The position numbers and the translations under genes are program-made. Positions 51,291 to 59,779 of a DNA stretch of 64,000 nucleotides are shown piece after piece. Origin of the DNA: Drosophila persimilis (taxonomy: Eukaryota > Arthropoda > Insecta > Diptera > Drosophilidae); assembly GCF_003286085.1 (NCBI RefSeq), contig NW_020825322.1, positions 2,232,001-2,296,000 of the forward strand, read 5' to 3'. Numbering within the stretch: the stretch's first letter is position 1; every line of letters starts with the position of its first letter. Below the pieces are notes generated by a model that worked only from the letters and a program-made list of their open reading frames with translations, did no database searches and was not told the DNA's origin.

Positions 51291-52053
51291 ATAGGTGGAT
51301 TTAATCACATTTGTATCAAGGAAGTACTTAAGAACAGAGAGTTAAGTGCGTCGTGGATTGTTCCAGCAATGTTCGGAATGTTCGGATAGAAGCAAACTCG
51401 TAGTCGAAAATTTGCATTGATTTATCTGGAACTATAATCGCTTTATCTATAGAAGAATGTATGAGAATCGGGTTAAGGAGTTAATTTTGACTAAAGGAAT
51501 AATTATGCCACTTTTGTTCTATTTAAATTTGCTTTAAAGTCGAGGACGAGTCACCTCAAGCCTCATCCTGTGATAAATAAATACAAAAGGTTCCACTACA
51601 GTAGCCAGAGCATTGTCTGAAGGTTCATTTCCGCTGTGGCCACACAGAATGGCGTGCAAAATGCAAAAACAGAAACAGAAACGAAACAGAGCTCTCTCTT
51701 TGATGGGATAGGCAACATTAACACACGCGATGTGGCTCTGTGGCTCTGTGGCATCTGTGGCACTGCCGGCTGGGGCAAGCATCCAAGGACAAGGACAATT
51801 GCATGTGTAATTTGTGTTTAGTGGGCTGGCTGTGCTCCATTAAATGTTTCACACAAAAGAAACAAAAGTCTGATGCGGCCAGGTAAAACTTCCACTGATG
51901 TGGGTGCAAAAATATGTACATCTGAACATACGAGAGAGCTCAATAGTGAACTACTCTCAAAAAATTCTGTATCTAGATGCTCATAAAGAGAGACCAATGG
52001 TCGGGGATCTTTACTGCCTATTTCATACATTTAGTATTTGTTATATCTGGTTT

Positions 52054-52059
52054 TTTATT
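52054..52059 (-). terminator. Poly(A) signal of the Sgs4-like gene
   Basis: AATAAA on the minus strand, about 105 nt after the stop at 52164. Confidence 0.65.
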
Positions 52060-52163
52060 ATTTTTGAATCATTTAAGACTTAATGGGATCGGCCTGGGAG
52101 GATTGGATGCTTCGCAGGCTGTTCGTGATCCACCCTTGTGGTGTTGCTGGGTGCTCCCTTTCG

Positions 52164-53147
52164 CTAACCACACGATTTGCGTCGACCGTGCTTCCGAACT
52201 CTGGTTTCTCCACACCCACACGGTGGCTGAGTGGCTGGTTCAGCAGTGGTGCGGGTCGTGCCTGGCGACGTGTCTGGGAGTGGTGTTACAGGTGGTGACC
52301 AGGTGCAGCAGGTGGGCTGGCAGTCTGATATCGGGGGCTGGGTGGTTGGACCACAGGGAACTTCTTCCCCGTTGCCACAGCCACACGGTGGCTGGGTGGT
52401 TGGTTCTGCTGTGGTGCGTGTCGTGCCAGGCGACGTCGCCTCAGAGGGTGACCAGGTGCTGCAGGTGGGCTGGCAGTCCACAATCGGGGGCTGGGTGGTT
52501 GCACCACAAGGCTCCTCTTCCTCGTTGCCACAGCCACACGGTGGCTGGGTGGCTGGTTCTGCTGTGGTGCGCGTCGTGCCAGGCGACGTGGCGTCAGAGG
52601 GTGACCAGGTGCTGCAGGTGGGCTGGCAGTCCACTATCGGGGGCTGGGTGGTTGGACCACAAGGCTCCTCTTCCTCGTTGCCACAGCCACACGGTGGCTG
52701 GGTGGCTGGTTCTGCTGTGGTGCGCGTCGTGCCAGGCGACGTGGCGTCAGAGGGTGACCAGGTGCTGCAGGTGGGCTGGCAGTCCACAATCGGGGGCTGG
52801 GTGGTTGCACCACAAGGCTCCTCTTCCTCGTTGCCACAGCCACACGGTGGCTGGGTGGCTGGTTCTGCTGTGGGGCGTGTCGTGCCAGGCGACGTGGCGT
52901 CAGACGGTGACCAGGTGCTGCAGGTCGGCTGGCAGTCCACTATCGGGGGGTGGGTGGTTGCACCACAAGGCTCCTCTTCCTCGTTGCCATCGGAGCCATC
53001 GCAGTCTTCCGACGAATCGCTGTTGTCGTCGACGTTGGTTGGTTCCCTGCCTGCACATGTTCTTGGTCTTCTCTTTGAGCACTTGGAGGCAGAGGCCTCG
53101 AAGAGGGCCCCAGCCACAATCAGTCCCATCAGCCAGAGAAAGCGCAT
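52164..53147 (-). CDS. Sgs4: Sgs4-like salivary glue protein
   Basis: A 327-residue secreted, Cys-containing mucin-like glue protein. Residues 1-20 are a signal peptide (MRFLWLMGLIVAGALFEASA), followed by a short basic and acidic spacer, then five repeats of about 51 residues (55-313). Each repeat carries CGCGNEEEEPCG, TTQPPIVDCQPTCSTWSP and a Thr/Pro stretch. The tail is basic (RVRKHGRRKSCG). The last repeat is longer and more diverged. The ATG at 53147 is chosen because the TATA box at 53185-53192 leaves a short leader; the in-frame ATG at 53180 lies only 5 nt from the TATA box and would not be transcribed. Orthology to Sgs4 is inferred from position inside dnc and from divergence from the Pig1-like gene, as in D. 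melanogaster, not from repeat sequence: the melanogaster repeat is a short Cys/Thr/Glu/Pro unit. Glue proteins fix the pupa to its substrate. Confidence 0.85.
   Translation of the reverse strand: MRFLWLMGLIVAGALFEASASKCSKRRPRTCAGREPTNVDDNSDSSEDCDGSDGNEEEEPCGATTHPPIVDCQPTCSTWSPSDATSPGTTRPTAEPATQPPCGCGNEEEEPCGATTQPPIVDCQPTCSTWSPSDATSPGTTRTTAEPATQPPCGCGNEEEEPCGPTTQPPIVDCQPTCSTWSPSDATSPGTTRTTAEPATQPPCGCGNEEEEPCGATTQPPIVDCQPTCSTWSPSEATSPGTTRTTAEPTTQPPCGCGNGEEVPCGPTTQPPISDCQPTCCTWSPPVTPLPDTSPGTTRTTAEPATQPPCGCGETRVRKHGRRKSCG
52209..52985 (-). repeat. 153-bp coding tandem repeat, five copies
   Basis: Four units of 51 codons plus one of 55. The units differ at few positions (CGA/CGP, SDA/SEA, RPT/RTT, PAT/PTT), showing recent homogenisation. 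Copy number probably varies between individuals, as in other Sgs genes. Confidence 0.92.
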
Positions 53148-53184
53148 CTTGCACACTGCTGCCGGAGAGCCCCAATGCATCTCC

Positions 53185-53192
53185 TATATATA
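53185..53192 (-). promoter_or_regulatory. Sgs4: TATA box of the Sgs4-like gene
   Basis: TATATATA on the minus strand, 38-45 nt upstream of the chosen ATG, which fits a very short glue-gene leader. Confidence 0.75.
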
Positions 53193-53283
53193 CGCAGAGG
53201 TGCAGACGACGATCCCGGGGTCTTGGCCCTACCCACAGCCACAGCCATTCGTAGGTGTCGGGTGATGGCCTTCCACAAATATT

Positions 53284-53290
53284 TGTTTGT
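53284..53290 (+). promoter_or_regulatory. Fork head-like site upstream of the Sgs4-like gene
   Basis: TGTTTGT, matching the fork head core TRTTKRY, about 92 bp upstream of the TATA box. Fork head is known to activate Sgs genes in salivary glands. The 704-bp spacer 53148-53851 otherwise shows AT-rich patches and no ORF. Seven-base motifs occur often by chance. Confidence 0.35.
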
Positions 53291-53761
53291 TGGAAAGGTC
53301 TGTTCTTCCATTTTTGGCTCGCTCCACGCGCTTTACTTAGCGCGTTCTTACTTTTATTTTAGCTGAAATTATTTTTATTTTTGGTTTCGTTGAAGTTTAC
53401 TTAGCGACATCTGGTTATTACCATATTGATTGACTTTAGGTTTGCTTTTCTTTCGGTTTCTTCGAATTATTCGTTCAATTACGCGTTTTTTTTGCTGTGG
53501 ATCTCACCCTCAAAGAGAAGATCGTTGCTTACTATATCTATACTATATGGGAATGGGAGAGCTCTGCGATAGCTGCAAGGATTTTCTACTTTCTCAAAAA
53601 TATAATACAAATTATTACTTTTTTTCTTTGAATTGAATACAAGATTTACGCGAGTATTGATCAAAGTTGCTATCGCCAGAGCCTGAAGTTTTAAGTATAG
53701 TCACATCTCCAGAGCAATCACCTTTCTATTGTTTCGGGGCCCGAGCCCGACCTTCGCGTGG

Positions 53762-53768
53762 GCAAACA
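53762..53768 (-). promoter_or_regulatory. Fork head-like site upstream of the Pig1-like gene
   Basis: GCAAACA on the plus strand (TGTTTGC on the minus), 25 bp before the TATA box. The second ng-like gene has the same motif at the same distance. Confidence 0.35.
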
Positions 53769-53792
53769 GACTTTTGGCAAGCGACATTGGAC

Positions 53793-53799
53793 TATAAAA
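53793..53799 (+). promoter_or_regulatory. Pig1: TATA box of the Pig1-like gene
   Basis: TATAAAA with an initiator-like GTCAGAA 32 nt on (A at 53827), giving a leader of about 25 nt before ATG 53852. Confidence 0.8.
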
Positions 53800-53851
53800 T
53801 GCGGCGAAAGCGATTAGACGATTGTCAGAATACGGAGCGAACTGTGTGAGA

Positions 53852-54331
53852 ATGAAGTACGACAAGCGATTTCTGCTGCTAGCCCTCCTCTGCCTGGGCA
53901 TGTGCTTGGCCCTGGTGGTCGGCCAGGAGCTGGACGATATTTCCGAGGGCGAAGAGGACAGTGGCTCCTCCACCGATGTGGGTGGTGCCGATCAGTCGGG
54001 TGGAGACAACGGCACAGATGTGACAGACGATGGTGGCAGCAGCTCCGATGTGGACGATGGCTCTGCGGATGGGGAAGACTATTCGGAGGCAGCTCCTCCA
54101 CCGCCACCACCACCGCCGCCCAAGAAGAAGAACAACAACAGGAAGAAGGCTGGCAACAGACGCGGCAACAGCAACAAAGCCAACAACAAGAAGACCGCTG
54201 CCCGGAAGCGCAACAACAGCAGCGCCAGGAAGACCAACAACAACAACAGAAGGAGTGCTGCTCGTGCCACCAGCAACAACAATAGGATCAAACGTCGCGC
54301 CAACAACAACGCCAGAAGAACCCGGGGTTAG
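53852..54331 (+). CDS. Pig1: Pig1-like pre-intermoult secreted protein
   Basis: A 159-residue secreted protein. Residues 1-24 are a signal peptide (MKYDKRFLLLALLCLGMCLA, cleavage near VVG/Q). Residues 26-79 are acidic and Gly/Ser-rich, residues 82-90 are nine prolines, and residues 91-159 are very basic and Asn-rich (Lys/Arg/Asn). It is divergent from the Sgs4-like gene across 704 bp, the same arrangement as Pig1 and Sgs4 in D. melanogaster, where the pair share a control region and switch expression during the third instar. The name is given by this position and the secreted small-protein type; I cannot align the sequence to Pig1 from memory. It is intronless and has its own TATA box and poly(A) signal. 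The acidic and basic halves could interact within or between molecules (inference). Confidence 0.8.
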   Translation: MKYDKRFLLLALLCLGMCLALVVGQELDDISEGEEDSGSSTDVGGADQSGGDNGTDVTDDGGSSSDVDDGSADGEDYSEAAPPPPPPPPPKKKNNNRKKAGNRRGNSNKANNKKTAARKRNNSSARKTNNNNRRSAARATSNNNRIKRRANNNARRTRG

Positions 54332-54405
54332 GGGTTCGGTGTTCGGTTCTCCATCATCAACAACAGCAACAAAAACAACAACAACAACAACAAGAGTATA
54401 TGCAA

Positions 54406-54411
54406 AATAAA
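54406..54411 (+). terminator. Poly(A) signal of the Pig1-like gene
   Basis: AATAAA 74 nt after the stop, followed by a T-run. Confidence 0.75.
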
Positions 54412-55044
54412 TTTTTTTTTATGATTTAATCACTTTTTTTTAGTTTTTTTTTATTGTTTTAAAGAGCATAAAACAAGCATAAATCAACAAGAAACAAAAC
54501 ATTTTTGGTTGAAATTTTTGTGTGATGTTGACCGATGACCAAAAAATGTTCGAAATTCGTTCAAATGGAAAGCGGATATGCACATGCTCAAAATGGCAGA
54601 AAGAAAATAAAAATAGAGAAGTCGATGGAGTATAAGTCCCCACAAACTGTTCAATTATCCACAACGTTTTCGGAGGGCTATCATCATAAGTTATTCAGGT
54701 CCTTGTCAGCACAAAGCCCCAGAACGCACACAGACCAATACATGGATGCATAGATACATACATAGATACTCGTATTGTATCCAAAATCCACAAATAAAAT
54801 CAACTTGAACATCTTTTCTTTGCCTGTCTGCAGCAACCTGAACCTGAAACCTGTGTGGTGGTAACTGAAAGTTTTGTCACTTAACTTTTGTAATTCGATT
54901 AAGTCTCGACTAGCTGGAAATTGATTTCATTGTGAGTCGCTAATTGCCCCCAGCCCACCAACACCACCACCTCCACCCCCACCCCGTTTATTGGGCTAAC
55001 TTTTCAGTTAGTTAAAGTTGTTGATTTTCTAGTTTGGTTACGCC

Positions 55045-55098
55045 CACGAGACGGGGACGGAGACAGGGACGGAGACAGGGACGGGGACAGAGACGGGG
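55045..55098 (+). repeat. GGGACNGAGAC minisatellite-like run
   Basis: Imperfect units of GGGACGGAGACA and GGGGAC over about 54 bases; purine/GC-rich and non-coding. Confidence 0.7.
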
Positions 55099-55569
55099 CG
55101 TATTCGCAAACAGCTTGACAATGAGAGTGAGAGTGACAGTGGGTGTGGAAGTGGCAGTGGCAGTGGAAGCGGTAGTACTAGCCACGTTGTGCTGCTGGCT
55201 TTTGTCTGACGTGCTTGGGTGTATGGTAATTTAATAACAACCTGGGGAACATTTGTGCAAACGTTGCCAAAATGCCAGCGAGACAATTGGACTCGTTTGT
55301 TTCTGATTATTTTGCAAATACATTTAATTTTGTTGTTTCATTTATTATCTTTGCGAAGGCCAGACACTGGTAGATTGTGGGTCTTTAATTTGCAAAAAAG
55401 ATTGCCAAAAACTGCCTCTCAAAACAATTTAGAAGCTATCCAACTGTGTAAGTTTCAGGCGGTACCCAAATTTGCGGCTTCCTTTGGCAATGGGGAATGG
55501 CAAATAGCTGGTCTTACGCCTCGCAGTCAGATTTCTCGGCAAGAAAACCTCATTGCAATGCATTTAATG

Positions 55570-56132
55570 CACATGTATTATTATAATTATTCGCCAGGGC
55601 CTTGTAGGCACTGCCCCTCAGATTGGCCCCTGAACCATCGGAACGATCGGTTGGGGCCGCATTGTAGACGACCTCTGAGAGGACGATTAGTGCAAAGCTC
55701 CGACTCCAGGCCATCAGAAAGCACTCGACCAGCGGTGGCAGATGTCTCTGGTCGATGGCCGACCATGGCTCCGGAGCGACCCAATGTTCTCCTCGATGAA
55801 CGTCCGAACAGAACCCTCGATTTCGTGTCCGCAACAGGTGGCCGGCCTCGTGAAGCACACAGACGAGGACTCCAGGCATCCACATCCTCGCACACGTCCT
55901 GTTTGATTAGCATAGTGCATAGTACTTGGAAGAACGCGCTAGTGTAAGACCCTTGTCCATGGCTTTCTTGGCCACGATGGCCAGCTCGATCTCCTCCTTG
56001 CACACGGCCGACCAGAACTCGATGTCTTGGATGTCCTGGGGTCCTTAGTCGCCTTCATGGCATCCACAATGATGCGGTAAAGATCATGTAGGGCTCCATG
56101 CACTGGTAGTACGGGGTCACTAAACACGTGAG
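55570..56132 (-). pseudogene. Importin-beta (Ketel/karyopherin beta-1) pseudogene fragment
   Basis: Reading the minus strand and changing frame several times gives pieces in the order of importin-beta. YYQCMEPY is followed by RIIVDAMK, then IEFWSAVCKEEIELAI, then SSKYYA, then LIKQDVCEDVDAW, then a stretch with ATCCGHEIEGSVRTFIEENI, then LPPLVECF, and finally SFALIVLS and NLRGSAYKAL. Each has a counterpart in the importin-beta HEAT repeats (for example YYQYMEPYM, IEFWSNVCDEEMDLAI, LATCCEDDI, FIKEHI, LRSSAYESL), covering roughly residues 250-450 with internal deletions. At least three frame changes and stop codons make it non-functional. It starts and ends abruptly inside the dnc intron and is in dnc sense orientation. 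It may be a truncated retrocopy or the relic of a duplicated, fast-evolving importin-beta paralogue. The overlapping 242-codon plus-strand ORF is antisense. Confidence 0.78.
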
Positions 56133-57158
56133 CATTTCCCAGCAGAGAAAGGATGAATCAGAACCCAATCAAATCTGACCTGGGATCAAATGGTAAAAGT
56201 GAAGCGGGGTTTTTGCAGAGTAAAGGCAGAAATGTAATAAATTGCTTCAACGCCTACTAGGACTCGATTGGGTCAAACCTCCAAAAATTTCAAATATATA
56301 TTTCAAATATTTCACAAATTTGTTGTCTGTCTGGTTCTGGCTTAAGATGTGCGGTGGTTTCTGACTGTGGGATCGCCAAGAAAAACATATCAACGAAATC
56401 GATGCTACCATCTCTAGGCCCCTATCCCTTTGGTCTAGCGATTCTTACATTTTACCCGGAGTTTCCTTAGCGAATCGAAGTGTAACTTGTTTTCTTTTGA
56501 TTGGAGCATATGTGGAGATGCAAAGACAGAACCGCAGGAGACCATGACACATGGAAGCATATGTATGTTGCTGCGAGGTCTGTGTGTTTTGATTTGTTGA
56601 TTTATTTGTTTTTCTGTCCGCCTCCACCGAAGTCAGGGCGGGACCGCCTGTGGCCTTCACGACGGCTGCTTTCTTCCCTACTTTGCGCCTAATGAGCAAT
56701 TTAATTATGCACATTGATTGATTGATTCTAATTGATGGAGAGGCACCGCGTCAGGCACAGGACGGACCGAAATTCAACCTTTAAATGGCCAAAAGCTTCG
56801 CCTCAATAAGCCCACTTACTTTATGAAACAGCCACAACTGGTAACTGTTTTTCTCATTATGGCTATCATCGATTGGAAGCTGGGCGTGTCAAAGACTCCA
56901 AAGACTACCTTTGGAGGAGGATGAGGACAAGTCCGCTGGCAATTGAAGGATCATTGAAATGTAACTGAGAAGGAGATAGATTCTGAGGTGCTCCAAACAT
57001 CTAGATTGCGGAGACAGGGATTTTGGATCTGGATAAAGAAGGGAATAAGCCAGATAGCACGGACTTTGCAGAGATGGGACTATTGTAGGGACAGTTTTAG
57101 GATGTTGAGTTCTAGAGTGTTGAAAGAGTGCACTTAGAGAGTATGTTTCGGAATGTGA
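56133..57158. other. Non-coding spacer before the dnc exon donor
   Basis: No supported gene. An 89-codon minus-strand ORF at 56,445-56,714 has a Lys-rich stretch but no family match I can name. Confidence 0.6.
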
Positions 57159-57164
57159 ACTTAC

Positions 57165-58837
57165 CGAACATTGGCCAGGGTGTGTCGTCGGTTCTTGAGA
57201 TAGCGACTGTGGTACTTCTGGAGGTCCCCGATGGAGCCCTGCTCGGCCTGCATCTTGCTGGTGGGCAGCAGCTGCGAGTTGCTCGGATGCGAGGAGGCTA
57301 GAGCGGAGGCCGACGTCGAGGTCAGGCGATGATGGGCCGCAACGCTGACGCTGCTGCTGTTTTGGGTGTTGGTGGCGTTGCCAGTGCTGCCGCCGCTGGA
57401 GGCAAGGGTCTCGTTCGAGTTGCTGCCAATGACGGTGGTGGCCGATGAGGAGCTGCCGCCGGTGGAGCCGATGGGTGCTAGGACGATGCGCGACCAGCAG
57501 GACTTGTGCGGCTTGCGGAACTTAAGCTTGATGCGCGGCGACGGAGTTGAGGCTGTGCCGTATTCGGTGGCCTGGCCAGCACTGACCGATCCAGATCCTC
57601 CAGCTGCTGTCGCCGGTCCCGTGGACGACGAGGTGGCCGACGAGTGGTGCACACTCTCACAGCTGCCGCAATATCCCGCCCCGGCGATGGTTGGTATCGG
57701 CGGTAGGGTCTCTGAGCACTGGCTGCTCAGGGACAGCTGCTTGGAGTTGGCCTGCTCGGACTCCTCCTCCTCCTTGATGTGCGGCAGTGGTGAGGTCTGT
57801 GGCTGGCAGCTGCAGCGCTGTGTCTGGCTCTGGCTTTGGCCCTGGCTCTGATTGGGGTTCGGGTTCGGGTTCTGGTTCTGACTTGGATTCGGATTCGGAT
57901 TCGTGTTGCTGTACAGACTGGATGGGGTGGTCACTGAAGTGAGCAGATTGCTTGAGACAGCGACTGCTGTCGTCGCCGTGGAGACCGTCACTGGCTGGAT
58001 CAGGCTGGGGGCTGTGCTGGTGGCGGAGCCCAGCTGCTGGACTACTGCGGTGGGTGAGACACTAGCGTCACTCAGGGTCTCTGGTTCGGCGCGACGGGCC
58101 ACTAGACCGCTGGCCAGGGAAGCGGCGGCTATGTCGGCGGCGCTCAGCTGCTGCTCCAAGTCCTCGTCCACGTCGTTGATCAGAGTCTTCAGCGATATGG
58201 GCGTTGTCACCGATGTGCCACCGATCGTGTCGGCCAGCGAGTGCTTCTTCTCGCCGCTGGTATACGGTTCGAGGTCGGACTCGCTGGTTATCTGCTGCCG
58301 CTCTGCGGCGCCTTCTACTCCTCCTGCTGCTGCCCTGTGTGGCTCGTTAATCGAATGATCTCCTTTGGTGGCTTTCCTTTTGGCCTCCTCCTGGTCCACT
58401 CCCACTCCCGACTTCTGTTGTGGATCAGTGGTGTCCGAAATGTTTTTGTTGGTTTTGGGTTCGTCCGGTGTCTGTGCGGGTGTTTGGGGCGGACTTGTGG
58501 CGGGGGCTGCGGAGCCGCCCCCGCGACAAGGTAGGCAACAGCGAAACACTGTGCCACCGAAGCACTTGGTCCTTGGCTTTGATTTTCGCTTTCCTTGCCC
58601 CTTGCCACTCCCACAGCCGTTCCCACTACTACTGCCGCCAACGGCTGCGCCTCCAGCTCCTTCTCCTGCACCCACTCCCGCTCCGCCTCCAGCGGCACCA
58701 CCGCCTCCACCGCCCCCACTGGCTGCCAGGCCGTTAACGTTGCAGATGCCACCTACTGCAGCTGTTCCAGTGTGGCCGTTCCCGTTCCCGTTCTCGTTGC
58801 CGTTTCCGTTTCCGTTGCTGCTGCTGCTGACGCGATG
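57165..58837 (-). CDS. dnc: dunce long-isoform N-terminal coding exon (PDE4 cAMP phosphodiesterase)
   Basis: An internal exon of 557 codons plus two bases. It begins after a consensus acceptor (CCCTTTGGTTTCCAG, exon start 58837, phase 0) and ends at donor GTAAGT (57164, phase 2). The frame is open upstream of any Met, so the start codon lies in an earlier exon that I cannot place. It has an Asn/Gly repeat and Gly run (1-50), a Cys-rich patch TKCFGGTVFRCCLPCRG (about 91-106) typical of dunce long forms, Pro/Thr repeats, an Asn/Pro/Gln repeat (NPNPNP), acidic KEEEESEQ, basic RIKLKFRKPHKSCW, and the end LQKYHSRYLKNRRHTLANVR, which in dunce runs straight into the UCR1 exon (FDVENG...). UCR and catalytic exons are beyond the left edge. 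dunce degrades cAMP in mushroom-body neurons; the Cys patch may aid membrane targeting (inference). Confidence 0.93.
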
Positions 58838-58901
58838 CTGGAAACCAAAGGGAAATCATTGAAAAATACAAATTGAACAATTATTTAGCTATCATTAGTG
58901 G

Positions 58902-58917
58902 ATATATATATATATAG
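58902..58917. repeat. (TA)n run
   Basis: Short ATATATATATATATA tract in the intron upstream of the dnc exon. It could act as a TATA box for either strand, but no initiator is evident. Confidence 0.6.
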
Positions 58918-59587
58918 CGGACTGCGGTCTGCCTCCCCGCCCCTCAACCTTGGCCGGCGGCTGGTCCGAGCCCTTTGGCCCCGCATTCTTGCTAAACGGA
59001 AAACTCTGCGCGAGCCTCGCCAGACGCATCATTCCCCAATCGATCCTTGGTCCTGGTCAGCGGCACATGGTCCTTCACACGGCTGTCTGAAAGCAGATGG
59101 AGATAGAGAGAGAAAAACACGATCAGTACATGGATTATGTGTAATTATAACTAATAAATACATAAGGAATATAAAGATGGTAAGGGCATAAACATTGCGG
59201 TGCGCGAGAGTAACTTTCATTCCAATTTCTTTTCTTAATTTCCCCTCCGGTGCCGCCTCAAAGTATGCCACACAACAGCAGCAGAACATCAGCAGAACAG
59301 CAGGTGGGGATGCGATGCACGTATGTGGGTTATCCACATATTTGCCAACAAAAGTTTTGCCAACATCCGCATCCGACCTTCCGGCGACCAGCAGCGGCAG
59401 CTGCACAAACTGACCCACATGCCACATGCACACACAGCGAGGCGGCGTGCCCCAGCTTCGAGTTCGGTATTCGGTTCATTTCAGTTCCGCTGTCGGCACA
59501 GCGATTCACTTAAATCCACTTAAGTCCATCATCGGACGGAATCGCGCAGTGCCACTGCCACTGGGCGCACAACGCAGAGAAATTCTG

Positions 59588-59779
59588 ATGCCGATGGTGG
59601 AATTGATACTGAAACTGAAAGTGCTGCTCCTGGTGCTCCCCTGGCTGCTGATATGCAAGTTCCTGTACAAGCCCGCGGACTTTACGGAGCCGTCTGTGTT
59701 CTACAACAGCCTGGACTATCATCCGGAGGACTACATAGACACGTTCACAACGCTGCAGCAGGAAGACTACTTTCAGTGA
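59588..59779 (+). CDS. 63-residue hydrophobic micropeptide, unrecognised
   Basis: ATG 59588 (or 59594) opens MPMVELILKLKVLLLVLPWL, a single hydrophobic segment at about residues 4-27 that could be a signal anchor. An acidic, aromatic tail follows (KPADFTEPSVFYN, then Tyr/Asp-rich sequence) to TGA 59779. Codon usage is Drosophila-like with many G/C third positions, unlike the AT-rich flanks, which favours real coding. Ahead of it lies a possible initiator (TTTCAGTTCC near 59479-59486). It sits on the plus strand in a dnc intron. The frame is open further upstream but without an ATG before 59588. Topology would be N-terminal membrane segment with a Tyr/Asp-rich exposed tail. No family comes to mind; a small secreted or membrane peptide gene is the best description. 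Confidence 0.55.
   Translation: MPMVELILKLKVLLLVLPWLLICKFLYKPADFTEPSVFYNSLDYHPEDYIDTFTTLQQEDYFQ

Larger units (their letters stand above)
14285..57164 (-). other. dnc: Giant dnc intron hosting nested genes
   Basis: The upstream dnc exon ends at a donor (GTAAGT from 57164) and the next dnc-like exon begins at an acceptor near 14284, so about 42.9 kb is intronic on the minus strand. In D. melanogaster a dnc intron of comparable or larger size contains Sgs4 and Pig1. Here it holds the ng-like, Sgs4-like and Pig1-like genes, an importin-beta pseudogene, a plus-strand gene near 20.5 kb and many microsatellites. The stretches 14,285-20,427, 21,251-28,649, 28,801-33,807 and 34,483-50,727 hold no gene I can support beyond the entries listed separately. 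Confidence 0.75.

Noticed and set aside
53148-53180. Upstream in-frame ATG for the Sgs4-like gene
   Set aside because: It lies 5 nt from the TATA box, upstream of any plausible start site.
51977-53265. Plus-strand ORFs of 425 and 344 codons
   Set aside because: They are antisense to the Sgs4-like repeats, whose period is a multiple of three, so several frames stay open; they lack signal peptide, TATA box and poly(A) signal.
55219-55947. 242-codon plus-strand ORF
   Set aside because: It is mostly antisense to the importin-beta pseudogene and its own sequence resembles nothing.
56445-56714. 89-codon minus-strand ORF with KVGKKAAVVKATGG
   Set aside because: Only a short protein-like stretch; the rest is simple sequence and no family fits.
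57366-58876. Several plus-strand ORFs over the large dnc exon
   Set aside because: Antisense shadows of a low-complexity coding exon.
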